Positions 16,404-29,273 of a DNA stretch of 64,000 bases are shown here, one piece after another. Within the stretch, counting starts at the first letter, position 1. Every line of letters starts with the position of its first letter. Source of the stretch: Gemmatimonadota bacterium (GTDB lineage Bacteria; Gemmatimonadota; Gemmatimonadetes; Gemmatimonadales; Gemmatimonadaceae); contig JACPFW010000015.1 in assembly GCA_016182795.1 (NCBI GenBank), forward strand, positions 62,001 through 126,000. The letters are read 5' to 3'. The notes below the pieces were generated by a model that was not told where the DNA came from, did no database searches, and was given only the letters and a program-made list of their open reading frames with translations. Both the position numbers and the translations under genes were made by a program.

Positions 16404-17221
16404 CGCCGGTCGAGGTGGCGCCGCCGCTGCCGTCGGTGCTCGCGTTCAGCACGCGCGACAAAGGGCGCGACCTGCTGCGGCGCTCGTTTACGCGGCGGCG
16501 CGCGCGCCTGCAGGTCGTGCGCACGGCAGCGGCAGCCGACGCCGCGCTGCGCGCGTCGCTGGTGGACGTGGTGGTTGTGGATGTTTGCGCCGGCGTCAGC
16601 GGCGCCGCGGCCGCCGACGACGCGTGGAGCGTGGCCGCGATGGCGCGCGAGCTGCCGAGCATTCCGTTCTTCGCGCTGGCCGCCCCGCGGCTAGCCGATA
16701 CCGGCGTGCTCGGCCGCTGTGCCGCGCTCGAGATGGCCGATGTGCTTATTGACGGAGTGGACGACGGCGCGCTGCGCGAGTTGGTGCTGCCGCTGGCGTT
16801 CACGACGCGGTTTGCCGCCGCGCTGCAGGGCGCGCATGGCGCGCTCGGCCTTGATGCGCCGCTGCAGCGGCGCGCGTGGGAGGTGGTGATCGCCGCCGGG
16901 GGGCGCCCCGTGCGCACTGATGCCATTGCCAGTGCGCTGGAGGTGACGCGCGAGCATCTCAGCCGCGCCTTCGCCGCCTCGGGCGCTCCGAACCTCAAGC
17001 GCGTGATCGATCTGGTGCGACTCATCGCCGCGGCGGAGCTCGCCAAGAACCCCGGCTATGATTTGGCCGATGTCGCCGCGGTGCTGGCCTTCGCGTCACC
17101 GTCACATCTCGCCAACACGGCGCAGCGTGTGGCGGGGATCCGCGCGGCCTCGCTCACGAGACTGCGAACGCAGGATTTGGTGGCTCGATTCCGCCAAGGA
17201 CGTTCGCACAGCCGGGACTAG
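16400..17221 (+). CDS. AraC-type regulator with receiver-like N-terminal domain
   Basis: 273 residues. The C-terminal half (from about residue 165) is an AraC-type double helix-turn-helix: VRTDAIASALEVTREHLSRAFAA, then YDLADVAAVLAFASPSHLANT. The N-terminal 130 residues resemble a receiver fold (VVVVDVCAG near the phospho-site position; FFALAAP), but the acidic pocket at the start is missing (VLAFSTRDKG), so phosphorylation is doubtful. The ATG at 16400 overlaps the Nudix stop; the longer frame from 16295 was rejected because it lies inside the Nudix gene. Its targets are unknown; SusCD pair 1 lies just downstream. Confidence 0.75.
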   Translation: MTPVEVAPPLPSVLAFSTRDKGRDLLRRSFTRRRARLQVVRTAAAADAALRASLVDVVVVDVCAGVSGAAAADDAWSVAAMARELPSIPFFALAAPRLADTGVLGRCAALEMADVLIDGVDDGALRELVLPLAFTTRFAAALQGAHGALGLDAPLQRRAWEVVIAAGGRPVRTDAIASALEVTREHLSRAFAASGAPNLKRVIDLVRLIAAAELAKNPGYDLADVAAVLAFASPSHLANTAQRVAGIRAASLTRLRTQDLVARFRQGRSHSRD

Positions 17222-17227
17222 CGCCGT

Positions 17228-17263
17228 CAGGGACACCCTTACAGAATAGGTGTGAGTACCCTG
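17228..17263 (+). other. Hairpin after the AraC-type gene
   Basis: CAGGG-ACACC pairs with GGTGT and CCCTG across an 11-base loop with a 5-base bulge. It may be a weak terminator or part of the roughly 260-bp leader before SusC 1. No T-run is present. Confidence 0.35.
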
Positions 17264-17484
17264 ATGTCACAGTTTGAGGAGCGGTTCGCAGACTTATAGC
17301 CTATGATCCGCTGGCAAATCGCGGCGGCGCATCCGTTTCATTACCCGGTGACGCCGTGGCGACTCGCGGGGTTCTTTTATGTAGTGGTGATTCGACGGTG
17401 TCGGTTGTTATCTGTAGTCGTACGCACAAGCTCGTTAGTTAGTTGGGTCCTTTATTTCCCGCCCCTCTTCCAGGAGGATACAGA

Positions 17485-20400
17485 ATGATTATCCGACAGG
17501 TCCGCGCATGGTTCGCGGGCGTGGTCGGTCTGGCTTTGCTCGCCGGTGTCAGCACCGTCGCGCACGCCCAGGCACCCACCATCATCAAGGGTCGCGTCGT
17601 GTCCGAGTCGGGCGCGCCACTGCCCGGCACGAGCGTCTTCATTGACGCGATCAAGGCCGGCGCCCAGACCGGCGACGATGGCCGCTATACGATCACGGTC
17701 GCTGGCCGCAATCGCGGTCCAGCCACGCTGATCGCGCGGCGCATCGGCTACAAGCGCGCGCAGAACAACGTGAACATGGACGGCACGACGCAGACGGTGG
17801 ATTTCACCCTCCAGGCGCAGGCCGTGCAGCTCACGGGCATGATGGTGACGGCGCTCAGCGTGCAGCGCGAGAAGTCGACGCTCGGCACCTCGCAGCAGGC
17901 GCTCGACAACACCAGCCTGACGGCGACGCGCGAAGCCAACCTGATCAACGCGATGTCGGGCAAGGCGTCGGGCCTGAACATTCAGGCCAGCGGCGCGATG
18001 GGTGGCTCGACCCGTATCGTGATCCGCGGCGCCGGGTCGATCACCGGCAACAACCAGCCGCTGTTCATCGTTGACGGCGTGCCGATCTCCAACGCCGGCT
18101 TCTCGACGGCGTCTGCGGGCGGCGGCCGTGACTACGGCAACGGCATTTCGGACATGAACCCCGACGACATCGCCAGCATCACGGTGCTCAAGGGCCCCAA
18201 CGCCGCGGCGCTGTACGGCTCGCGCGCGTCGAACGGCGCCGTCGTCATCACGACGAAGACCGGCCGCAGCTCGGCCGAGGGCGTCAAGGTTCAGATCCGC
18301 AGCTACGCCACCGCTGACGTCTTCTCGGTGATGCCCAAGTACCAGGACAACTACGGCCAGGGCTTTGGCGGTGAGTTCTCGTACGTGGACGGCGCCTGGG
18401 GCGGCGTCAACGACGGTGCGGACGAATCGTGGGGGCCGAAGCTCGACGGCCGCCTGATCGACCAGTTCACGGGCAAGCAGCAGCCGTGGATTGCGCACCC
18501 GAACAACGTGAAGGACTTCTTCAACGTCGGCCACACGGTGTCGAACAGCATCGCCGTGACGGCCAACGGCGCCAAGACCGCGGCGCGCCTGTCGCTGACC
18601 AAGGACAACGTGCTCGGCATCGTGCCGAACTCGAAGCTGGCCAAGCTGGCAGCGACGCTGTCGGCGACGGCGGCGATCAACGACAAGTGGAGCGCCAGCG
18701 GCTCGCTGCAGGTGATCCAGAATCAGGGCATCAACCGCACGGAAGTCGGCTACACTGAAGGCAACCCGTTCATGGGCTTCACGTGGTTCGGCCGCCAGGT
18801 TGATGTGTCCGCCCTCAAGAACAAGTACTACAACGAGGACGGCAGCCTGTTCAACTGGAACACGAACTACCACACGAACCCGTACTGGGTCCAGTACGAG
18901 AACAGTGAAGGCGACACGCGCGACCGCGTGATCGGCCAGGCGACCGTCAACTATCAGATGACGAGCTGGCTGAAGGGCATGGTCCGCGCCGGCCAGGACT
19001 TCTACCGTTTCACGACGGTTGAGCAGTTCGCCAAGGGCAACATCGACTGGGCGCCGGCGACCAACGGTGCGTTCCGCGTGAACAACCAGCGCGCCTCCGA
19101 GTCCAACGTCGAAGGCATCGTGACGGCGACCCACACGTTCGGCCAGTTCGACTTGACCGGCAACGTGGGCGGCAACATCCGCCGCAACGACTCGTACGCG
19201 AACGCCTTCAGCACCTCGGCGATCGTGGTGCCGAAGATCTACAACCTGTCGAACTCGGCCATCACCCCGACGGTCTCGAACAGCGAAGCGCACTCCGGTG
19301 TGAACTCGGTGTACGGATCGGCGGTCGTGACGTGGAACCGCATGGCGACCGTGGAAGTCACGGGCCGCAACGACTACTCGTCGACGCTGCCGAAGGAAAA
19401 CAGCTCGTACTTCTATCCGTCGATCAACGGCTCGATCGTCCTCTCGGATCTGTTCCCGGCGATGACGAACGGCGGCTGGATCACGTTCGCCAAGGTGCGC
19501 GGCGGCTTCGCGCAGGTGGGTTCGGACGCCGGCGCCTACTCGCTGGCGACGACGTACTCCGGTTCGACCGCGAAGTTCGGCGGCCGCACGCTGTTCACGC
19601 TGCCGGACGCGGCCAACAACGCGAACCTGAAGCCTGAGCGCACGTACGGCACCGAGGGCGGCCTCGAAATCTCGCTGTTCGACGACAAGTTGACGGTGGA
19701 CGCCACGTACTACACGAAGATCACCAAGGACCAGATCTTCGCGCTGGCGATGGCCCCGGCCATCGGCTTCAGCTCGGCGTACATCAATGCCGGCCAGATG
19801 AGCAACCGCGGCGTTGAGGCCCTGCTGACGCTCAAGACGCTGGACCTCGCCAACGGCTTCTCGTGGCGCACGACGTTCAACTACACGCGCAACCGCAACA
19901 AGGTTGACGACCTGGCGCCAGGGCTCACCACCATCGTGCTCGGGCCCACGAACTGGGGCGCCCGCATCGAAGCGCGCAAGGGCGAACCGTACGGCACCAT
20001 CTACGGACGCGGCTACCAGAAGGACTCGGTCACGGGCAAGGTCATCACGCGCAACGGCCTGCCGTACTCGCCGTCGACGCTGGTCAAGCTCGGCAACGTG
20101 AACCCCGATTGGACGGGCGGCGTGAACAACGAGTTCCGCTACAAGAACTACACGTTCAGCTTCCTGGTCGACATCCGTCAGGGCGGCCAGAACTTCTCGT
20201 CTGGCAACTGGTGGGGCAACTATGCCGGCATCCTGTCGTCGACGCTCCGCGGTCGCACGGAAGATTGGGACAAGCCAGGCATCAAGGTGGACGGCATCGA
20301 CCGCACGACGGGTCAGCCGAACACGGTCACCGTCACGGCGGAAGACTACTTCCACAACTACTACCCGGTCGTCGAGGCCGGCATCTACAACACGGGCTTC

Positions 20401-20634
20401 GTGAAGCTGCGCGATGCGCGCATCAGCTGGGACGTGCCCGCCAAGTACCTGACGAACCTGAAGCTCTCGGCGCTCAACGTGTCGCTCATCGGCCGCAACC
20501 TGTACACGTGGACCGATTTCCCGAACTACGATCCAGAGAACGCGACGAACTCGGGCAACACGGGCCAGGGCTTCGACATGGGCGCCTTGCCGACAACTAA
20601 GTCGGTTGGCATCAACTTTACCATCACTCCGTGA
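17485..20634 (+). CDS. SusC/RagA-family TonB-linked outer-membrane transporter 1
   Basis: 1049 residues. The signal peptide ends at VAHAQ (about residue 29). A carboxypeptidase-D-regulatory-like beta-sandwich (about 32-110) is followed by a plug domain with LFIVDGVPIS and ALYGSRASNGAVVITTKTG, then a long beta-barrel ending in aromatic-rich strands (SVGINFTITP). The family imports oligosaccharides, peptides or other large nutrients with TonB energy and a SusD lipoprotein lid; the substrate here is unknown. The ATG is preceded at the proper distance by AGGAGG (17473-17478). The SusD gene follows 23 bp after the stop. Confidence 0.95.
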   Translation: MIIRQVRAWFAGVVGLALLAGVSTVAHAQAPTIIKGRVVSESGAPLPGTSVFIDAIKAGAQTGDDGRYTITVAGRNRGPATLIARRIGYKRAQNNVNMDGTTQTVDFTLQAQAVQLTGMMVTALSVQREKSTLGTSQQALDNTSLTATREANLINAMSGKASGLNIQASGAMGGSTRIVIRGAGSITGNNQPLFIVDGVPISNAGFSTASAGGGRDYGNGISDMNPDDIASITVLKGPNAAALYGSRASNGAVVITTKTGRSSAEGVKVQIRSYATADVFSVMPKYQDNYGQGFGGEFSYVDGAWGGVNDGADESWGPKLDGRLIDQFTGKQQPWIAHPNNVKDFFNVGHTVSNSIAVTANGAKTAARLSLTKDNVLGIVPNSKLAKLAATLSATAAINDKWSASGSLQVIQNQGINRTEVGYTEGNPFMGFTWFGRQVDVSALKNKYYNEDGSLFNWNTNYHTNPYWVQYENSEGDTRDRVIGQATVNYQMTSWLKGMVRAGQDFYRFTTVEQFAKGNIDWAPATNGAFRVNNQRASESNVEGIVTATHTFGQFDLTGNVGGNIRRNDSYANAFSTSAIVVPKIYNLSNSAITPTVSNSEAHSGVNSVYGSAVVTWNRMATVEVTGRNDYSSTLPKENSSYFYPSINGSIVLSDLFPAMTNGGWITFAKVRGGFAQVGSDAGAYSLATTYSGSTAKFGGRTLFTLPDAANNANLKPERTYGTEGGLEISLFDDKLTVDATYYTKITKDQIFALAMAPAIGFSSAYINAGQMSNRGVEALLTLKTLDLANGFSWRTTFNYTRNRNKVDDLAPGLTTIVLGPTNWGARIEARKGEPYGTIYGRGYQKDSVTGKVITRNGLPYSPSTLVKLGNVNPDWTGGVNNEFRYKNYTFSFLVDIRQGGQNFSSGNWWGNYAGILSSTLRGRTEDWDKPGIKVDGIDRTTGQPNTVTVTAEDYFHNYYPVVEAGIYNTGFVKLRDARISWDVPAKYLTNLKLSALNVSLIGRNLYTWTDFPNYDPENATNSGNTGQGFDMGALPTTKSVGINFTITP

Positions 20635-20657
20635 CCGCCAACCGGGAGATTGGAATA

Positions 20658-22154
20658 ATGAAAACCACTCGGCTTTCGGTCGCCCTGCTCGCCTCCACGG
20701 TGTTCGTGGCGGCGGCATGCCAGACCGACCTTACTGGGCTGAACGTCAATCCGAACAGCCCGTCACTCGACACGCCGCCCCCTCCAGGGACGATCTTCAC
20801 GCGCGCGACCTCGTCCATGATGGGTCGCCTCGGCGGCGTCTTCTATCAGCTGTCGGGGACCGAACTGCTCGCGCAGCACGTGGCGCAGACGCAGTATCCC
20901 GACGAGGACAAGTACAACTTCCGCGTCTTGACCATCGATGGGTTCTTCACCACGCCGTACACTAGCGAGTTGATGGACTACCAGCAGGTGATCAACGTTG
21001 GCAAGGGGCTCAAGGACCCGAATACGTGGGGTCCGGCGGCCGTGCTGCAGGCGTATTCGTACCAGGCTCTGACCGACATGTTTGGTGACGTGCCGTACAG
21101 CGAAGCGCTGCAGGGCACGACCGGCACGACGCTCAAGCCGAAGTATGATGCCCAGAAGGACATCTACTACGGGTTGCTGAAGGCGCTGACCGACGCCACG
21201 GCCGCCATGGGTTCTGGCGCCGGGCTCGGCTCCGGCGACCCGATCTACAACGGTGACGCCGCGAAGTGGAAGAAGCTGTCCAACGGCCTGCGCCTGCGGC
21301 TTGCCATGCGCATGCAGAAGGCCGACCTCGCGAAGGCGAACACCGAGTTGGCCGCGGCCATTGCGGCGTCAGGCGGTCTGCTGACGTCGAACGCGGACAA
21401 CGCGGCGTTGGCGTGGCCGGGCGATCAGGTGTTCGACAACCCGTGGGCGGCCAACTACGCCACGCGAGACGACCACCGTATGAGCAAGACGCTCGTTGAC
21501 GCGATGCTTGCGAACAACGATCCGCGCCTGCCGATCTATGCGCAGCCGGTGGCTGGGACGTCGACGTATGCTGGCGAGCCGAACGGCCTCGATGTTGCGG
21601 CCGCCGGCAGCTACGGCAACAAGGCGTCGCGCCTTGGTACGATCTTCTACCCGGGCAAGACGGCGTACGGGACGTTCGGCACGGAGGCTGGTCGCGCCAC
21701 TTCGACGTACATGTACACCTTCGCCGAGCAGAACTTCATCCTGGCGGAAGCGGCCAACCGCGGCATGGGCGGCCTGAACGCCGGTCAGGCGGCGGCGTAC
21801 TACAACGCCGGTGTCACGGCCTCGATCACCCAGTGGGGTGGTTCGGCCGCCGACGCCGCGGCGTATCTGGCGCAGCCGGCCGTTGCCTATCAGGGCGGCG
21901 CGGCGGGCTTGACGCAGATTCTGACCGAGAAGTGGATCGCGCTCTTCACGCAGGGCGAAGAGGCGTGGAGCGACTGGCGTCGCACCGGCGTGCCGGCCAA
22001 CATCGTGTCCGGCCCGTCGGCAATCGTCAACTACGTCCCGCGCCGCATGCTCTATGCGTCGTCGGAACAGTCGGTCAACAAGGACATGCTCGACGCGGCA
22101 ATCGCCCGTCAGGGTGCCGACGCGATGAACACCCGGATGTGGTGGGATAAGTAG
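20658..22154 (+). CDS. SusD/RagB-family substrate-binding lipoprotein 1
   Basis: 498 residues. Short lipoprotein signal MKTTRLSVALLASTVFVAAAC with lipobox AAAC. Mature SusD/SusD-like fold: the TGLNVNPNSPS start, TPR-like helices with LTDMFGDVPYSEAL and KKLSNGLRLRLAMRM, and the C-terminal ILTEKWIALFTQGEEAWSDWRRTG motif typical of SusD-like proteins of the 12-19 group. The ATG at 20658 is preferred to 20631, which overlaps SusC. It forms the lid of SusC 1. Confidence 0.93.
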   Translation: MKTTRLSVALLASTVFVAAACQTDLTGLNVNPNSPSLDTPPPPGTIFTRATSSMMGRLGGVFYQLSGTELLAQHVAQTQYPDEDKYNFRVLTIDGFFTTPYTSELMDYQQVINVGKGLKDPNTWGPAAVLQAYSYQALTDMFGDVPYSEALQGTTGTTLKPKYDAQKDIYYGLLKALTDATAAMGSGAGLGSGDPIYNGDAAKWKKLSNGLRLRLAMRMQKADLAKANTELAAAIAASGGLLTSNADNAALAWPGDQVFDNPWAANYATRDDHRMSKTLVDAMLANNDPRLPIYAQPVAGTSTYAGEPNGLDVAAAGSYGNKASRLGTIFYPGKTAYGTFGTEAGRATSTYMYTFAEQNFILAEAANRGMGGLNAGQAAAYYNAGVTASITQWGGSAADAAAYLAQPAVAYQGGAAGLTQILTEKWIALFTQGEEAWSDWRRTGVPANIVSGPSAIVNYVPRRMLYASSEQSVNKDMLDAAIARQGADAMNTRMWWDK

Positions 22155-22179
22155 GGCTGACGGCTAGTTGCTGTCGCTT

Positions 22180-22205
22180 GCGGGGCATCCATCTGGGTGC
22201 CCCGC
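22180..22205 (+). terminator. Putative terminator after SusCD pair 1
   Basis: 11-bp stem GCGGGGCATCC/GGGTGCCCCGC with one G-U pair and loop ATCT. It lacks a T-run, so its efficiency is uncertain. Confidence 0.6.
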
Positions 22206-22229
22206 GAGTGCGTTAAGGGGGATGGAGAT

Positions 22230-22320
22230 GGTAGGTGGTAGGTGGTAGGTGGTATATGGTAGTAGCTGGGCCCGGCCGCTCGGCCGTCTACCATCTACCA
22301 GCTACCGCCTACCATCTGCC
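22230..22320. repeat. Large inverted repeat built from 7-nt GGTAGGT-type units
   Basis: 33-nt arms (22230-22262 and 22288-22320) match at 28 of 33 positions in inverse orientation around a 25-nt loop that itself has CGGCCG palindromes. Both arms are runs of GGTAG-based heptads (or their complement). It lies in the 305-bp gap between SusD 1 and atpA, which holds no gene. Confidence 0.85.
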
Positions 22321-22459
22321 GTTAAGGCCCCCGACGCCTTGAATCCGACGCCCCCATGTGACTAATTTCACAAGCTGTACCAAAACGGCTCGCGGTCGCC
22401 CGACCACGACGCTACGCTGAGCAGTTCCCCGTACTCCGCACCCTGCACCCCGCTCCGCC

Positions 22460-24019
<1,560 letters not shown>

Positions 24020-24024
24020 CCGTT

Positions 24025-24058
24025 CGTCTACCGTCTACCGTCTACCGTCAACCGTCAC
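24025..24058 (+). repeat. 7-nt tandem repeats between atpA and atpG
   Basis: CGTCTAC three times, then CGTCAAC and CGTCAC, filling the 45-bp gap between the atpA stop and the atpG start. It is the complement-strand form of the GGTAGAC family. Confidence 0.85.
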
Positions 24059-24064
24059 TAGCCG

Positions 24065-26364
<2,300 letters not shown>

Positions 26365-26367
26365 GCG

Positions 26368-26616
26368 ATGCTTAAAGTCTCGGTGGTTTCGCCGGAAGCG
26401 ACGCTGTACGAAGGGGAGGCCACGTCGGTGGTGGCCCCCGCCTTCGACGGTGAGGTGGGCATCCTGCCGAGCCACGCGCCGATGATCACGGTGCTGGGGC
26501 GGGGGACGCTGCGCGTGGACGGCGCGGCGCCGGCGCGCTTTGCGGTGTCGGGCGGTTTTGTGCAGGTGGTGGACGACGTGGTGCGTGTGGTGACGGAGCA
26601 CGCGACGAAGGCGTAG
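26368..26616 (+). CDS. atpC: F1 ATP synthase subunit epsilon, N-terminal domain only
   Basis: 82 residues: MLKVSVVSPEATLYEGEATSV, then FDGEVGILPSHAPMITVLGRGTL and FAVSGGFVQV, the complete beta-sandwich that docks epsilon to gamma and the c-ring. The C-terminal helical hairpin that in many bacteria (total about 130-140 residues) inhibits ATP hydrolysis is missing. The gene ends cleanly at a terminator, so it is a naturally short form, as known in some Bacteroidota relatives, and not a frameshift that can be seen. Confidence 0.93.
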   Translation: MLKVSVVSPEATLYEGEATSVVAPAFDGEVGILPSHAPMITVLGRGTLRVDGAAPARFAVSGGFVQVVDDVVRVVTEHATKA

Positions 26617-26639
26617 GCGTCGTCAGGATGGAGTGCATG

Positions 26640-26665
26640 GGCCGCCCAGTTCCGGGGCGGCCTTT
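26640..26665 (+). terminator. Terminator of the atpAGDC cluster
   Basis: Stem GGCCGCCC/GGGCGGCC with a short loop, followed by TTTG, 24 bp after the atpC stop. Confidence 0.82.
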
Positions 26666-26695
26666 GTATTCGTGGGGAGGAGCGAGGGGGAACTG

Positions 26696-26814
26696 AATAC
26701 ACGGAGCTCACGGAGAACGGCACTTCTTAATGGGAGCACCGAGCGCCACGCGGGCATCTGCGTGGCGCTCGGTCTTTACAAAGAATTTGTAGTTCTCTGT
26801 GTCCTCCGTGAATT
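26696..26814. repeat. Nested inverted repeat around a second terminator-like hairpin
   Basis: Outer arms (26696-26729 and 26781-26814) share the pattern AAT-CACGGAG-CAC-GAGAAC-TTCTT in inverse orientation. The centre is a perfect 14-bp stem (26738-26751 / 26760-26773) with an 8-base loop followed by CTTT. The whole can fold as one long two-stage hairpin or act as a mobile-type repeat. It fills most of the gap between atpC and the DUF5916 gene. Confidence 0.7.
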
Positions 26815-26881
26815 CCGTTGGTTTTGACAAGGCTCGGCACCCCACGCTGAAATCAGCCTCGCGGATAGCTAAATTGCTCCG

Positions 26882-29176
26882 ATGCGATCCCGTATCCTGA
26901 TTCTCTGCGCCGCGACTGGCGCCGCTTTCGCCTCTGGCGCCTCCGTCGCCGTTGCGCAGGAGACCTCGCGTCCGACGGTCGCCATTCCGCGGCTCGACGC
27001 GCGTGTCACGGTGGATGGCGTGCTCGACGAGCCGGTGTGGGCGCAAGCCGCCGTGCTCGACGGCTTCCGCCAGTACCAGCCGGTCGACAGTCGGCCGGCG
27101 CAGGAGCGGACGGAGGTGCGCATCTGGTACGCCCCCGACGCACTGATGGTGGGGATCCGGGCCTTCACCGCGGACGTCGCGTCGCTGCGCGCTACGCGCG
27201 CCGACCGCGACAAGATTGGCAACGACGACCGGGTGATCCTGTATCTCGACACGTTCAACGACCAGCGGCGGGCGTTCATGTTCGGGGTGAATGCTCTCGG
27301 CGTCCAGCTGGATGGCGTTCGCACCGAAGGCGGATACAGCGCCACCTCGATGATGGGCGGCAGTCTCGACTACAACCCGGACTTCTACTATGAGTCGCGC
27401 GGCCGTCTGACGCCGCAGGGCTATGAGGTGGAGCTGCGGATTCCGTTCAAGAGCCTGCGTCTCCCGGGGACGGGCGCGCAGACGTGGGGCTTCAACGTGC
27501 ACCGCTTCTCGCCGTCGTCGGGCTACGAGGACACGTGGAGCGATGTGCGCCGCGCCGGGGCGTCATTTCTGGCGCAGGGCGGCACGCTCACCGGACTGCA
27601 CGACCTCGAGCGCGGCGTGGTGACGGAGGTGCAGCCGTTTGTCACGTCGTCGGCCGCGGGACAGCGGCAGGCCGACGGGACGTTCGCCCGAGGCGACGCC
27701 ATCACCACTGCGGGCGCCAACCTGCGCCTCGGCTTCACGCAGCTTTCGCTCGACGCGACGTTCAACCCCGACTTCAGCCAGGTGGAGAGCGACGCCGGGC
27801 TGGTGACGATCAACGAGCGCTTCGCCCTCTTCATTCCCGAGAAGCGGCCGTTCTTCCTCGAGGGGATCGAGCTGTTCGCCACGCCCAACCAGCTCGTGTA
27901 CACCCGGCAGCTCAAGGACCCGTCGGTCGGGGGCAAGGTGACGGGCAAGCTCGGCCGGTACAGCGTGGCACTGCTCAGCGCGCAGGACCATCAGGGGGCG
28001 GGCAACGCGCAGTTCCAGATTGGCCGACTGCGCCGCGATCTCGGCGCGGGGTCGAATGCGGGAGTCACCGTCACCGACAAGGAGCAGGGTGGGGCGTACA
28101 ATCGCGTGGCGGCGGCCGACGTGCGCTTGGTGTACCGCAAGCTGTACTTCTTCGAGGCCCAACTCGGAACGGCGGCGACGCGCGCCGACGGCCTGCCCGG
28201 TAAGCAGGGGGCGATCTGGAAAGTCGAGAACGACCGCACGGGACGCCACTGGGGGTACAACATCCAGTGGATCGACATCGGCCGTGACTTCGAGAGCCAG
28301 TCGGGCTTCGTGCCGCGCACCAACATCACAAGCTTCCACTGGTTCAACCGCCTCTCGTGGTACGGCGAGAAGGGAGCGCTGGTCGAGAGCTTCACGACGT
28401 TCTTCAACCCGACGCGCATCTGGCGGTCGGGCGGCGCGTTCGCCAGCGCGCCGCTCGAGGGGAAGGACAACGTCAACTTCATGATCCGGCTGCGCGGCGG
28501 ATGGAACGTCAACACCTCGGTGGGGCGGCAGTTCTTCTACGTCGATCCGGCGGCGTACGCCGGGTACACCGTTGGCTCCGGGTCGACGGCGCTGCTGTAC
28601 AGCCCGGCGACATGGCAATCAGGCCTCGCGGACCTCAGCGCGTCCGTGACCTCACCGGTGCTCCAGCGCGTCAACGCGTCACTCTCGGTGCAGCGCACGA
28701 CGTCGCCGATCTTCGCGGAGGGATCGCGCGGCACCGACCTGCGCCTGTCGGGATCGCTGACACTGCGTCCCACGAGCGCGGCCCGCGTGGAGGCGACACT
28801 CGCCTCGTCGCGCATCACGCGGCGTCTCGACGGCTCCGAATATGCCCGCACCCTCATTCCGCGCGTGAAAGCCGAGTACCAACTCACACGCGCGATGTTC
28901 GTGCGCGTCGTGGGCGAGTACCGCTCGGAGCGGCGCGACGCCCTGCGCTCCGCCGACGATGGCCAGACCCTCTGGGTGCGGCAGTCGCTGTCGGTGCCGA
29001 CCGCGGCCAGTCGCCTGCGCGTGGACTGGCTGGCGAGCTACCAGCCGGTGCCGGGGACGGTGGCGTTCTTCGGCTACGGCACCGGACTCGATGCCCCGCG
29101 CGCCGACGAGTTCTCGGCGCTGCGGCGGGTGGATGACGCGTTTTTCGTGAAGCTCGCGTATCAGTTTAGACGGTAG
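26882..29176 (+). CDS. CBM9-like / DUF5916 outer-membrane protein
   Basis: 764 residues. Signal peptide to about residue 26 (VAVAQ). Residues 33-215 resemble carbohydrate-binding family 9 modules (VTVDGVLDEPVWAQA, YELRIPFKSLRL-type strands). The rest matches the style of DUF5916: FNPDFSQVESD, NERFALFIPEKRPFFLEG and a beta-barrel-like C-terminus ending in FVKLAYQFRR. It is predicted to sit in the outer membrane and bind or pass a carbohydrate-like ligand; no substrate is known. Its stop codon is supplied by the heptad repeat at 29169. Confidence 0.82.
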   Translation: MRSRILILCAATGAAFASGASVAVAQETSRPTVAIPRLDARVTVDGVLDEPVWAQAAVLDGFRQYQPVDSRPAQERTEVRIWYAPDALMVGIRAFTADVASLRATRADRDKIGNDDRVILYLDTFNDQRRAFMFGVNALGVQLDGVRTEGGYSATSMMGGSLDYNPDFYYESRGRLTPQGYEVELRIPFKSLRLPGTGAQTWGFNVHRFSPSSGYEDTWSDVRRAGASFLAQGGTLTGLHDLERGVVTEVQPFVTSSAAGQRQADGTFARGDAITTAGANLRLGFTQLSLDATFNPDFSQVESDAGLVTINERFALFIPEKRPFFLEGIELFATPNQLVYTRQLKDPSVGGKVTGKLGRYSVALLSAQDHQGAGNAQFQIGRLRRDLGAGSNAGVTVTDKEQGGAYNRVAAADVRLVYRKLYFFEAQLGTAATRADGLPGKQGAIWKVENDRTGRHWGYNIQWIDIGRDFESQSGFVPRTNITSFHWFNRLSWYGEKGALVESFTTFFNPTRIWRSGGAFASAPLEGKDNVNFMIRLRGGWNVNTSVGRQFFYVDPAAYAGYTVGSGSTALLYSPATWQSGLADLSASVTSPVLQRVNASLSVQRTTSPIFAEGSRGTDLRLSGSLTLRPTSAARVEATLASSRITRRLDGSEYARTLIPRVKAEYQLTRAMFVRVVGEYRSERRDALRSADDGQTLWVRQSLSVPTAASRLRVDWLASYQPVPGTVAFFGYGTGLDAPRADEFSALRRVDDAFFVKLAYQFRR
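29110..29169 (+). repeat. 7-nt tandem repeats overlapping the DUF5916 stop codon
   Basis: The array covers 29169-29110 plus 100, that is 29169 to about 29210. Units: GACGGTA, GGCGGTA, GACGGTG, GACGGTA, GACGGTG, then a degenerate GATGACG. The gene's TAG stop is formed at the junction of the first two units. Confidence 0.6.
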
Positions 29177-29273
29177 GCGGTAGACGGTGGACGGTAGACG
29201 GTGGATGACGTGACCGGACACTTCGGCGTTCGTCTGGGGTAAGAAGTCCCTGTCCCCTGACGGAGTCTCGATA

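Noticed and set aside
17303-17488. 61-codon open frame before SusC 1 as a leader peptide
   Set aside because: It overlaps the SusC ribosome site and start without any sign of coding bias or attenuator structure.
17452-20718. Minus-strand open frame of 1088 codons opposite SusC 1
   Set aside because: Same reason: a mirror of high third-position GC in the real gene, with no ribosome site or family match.
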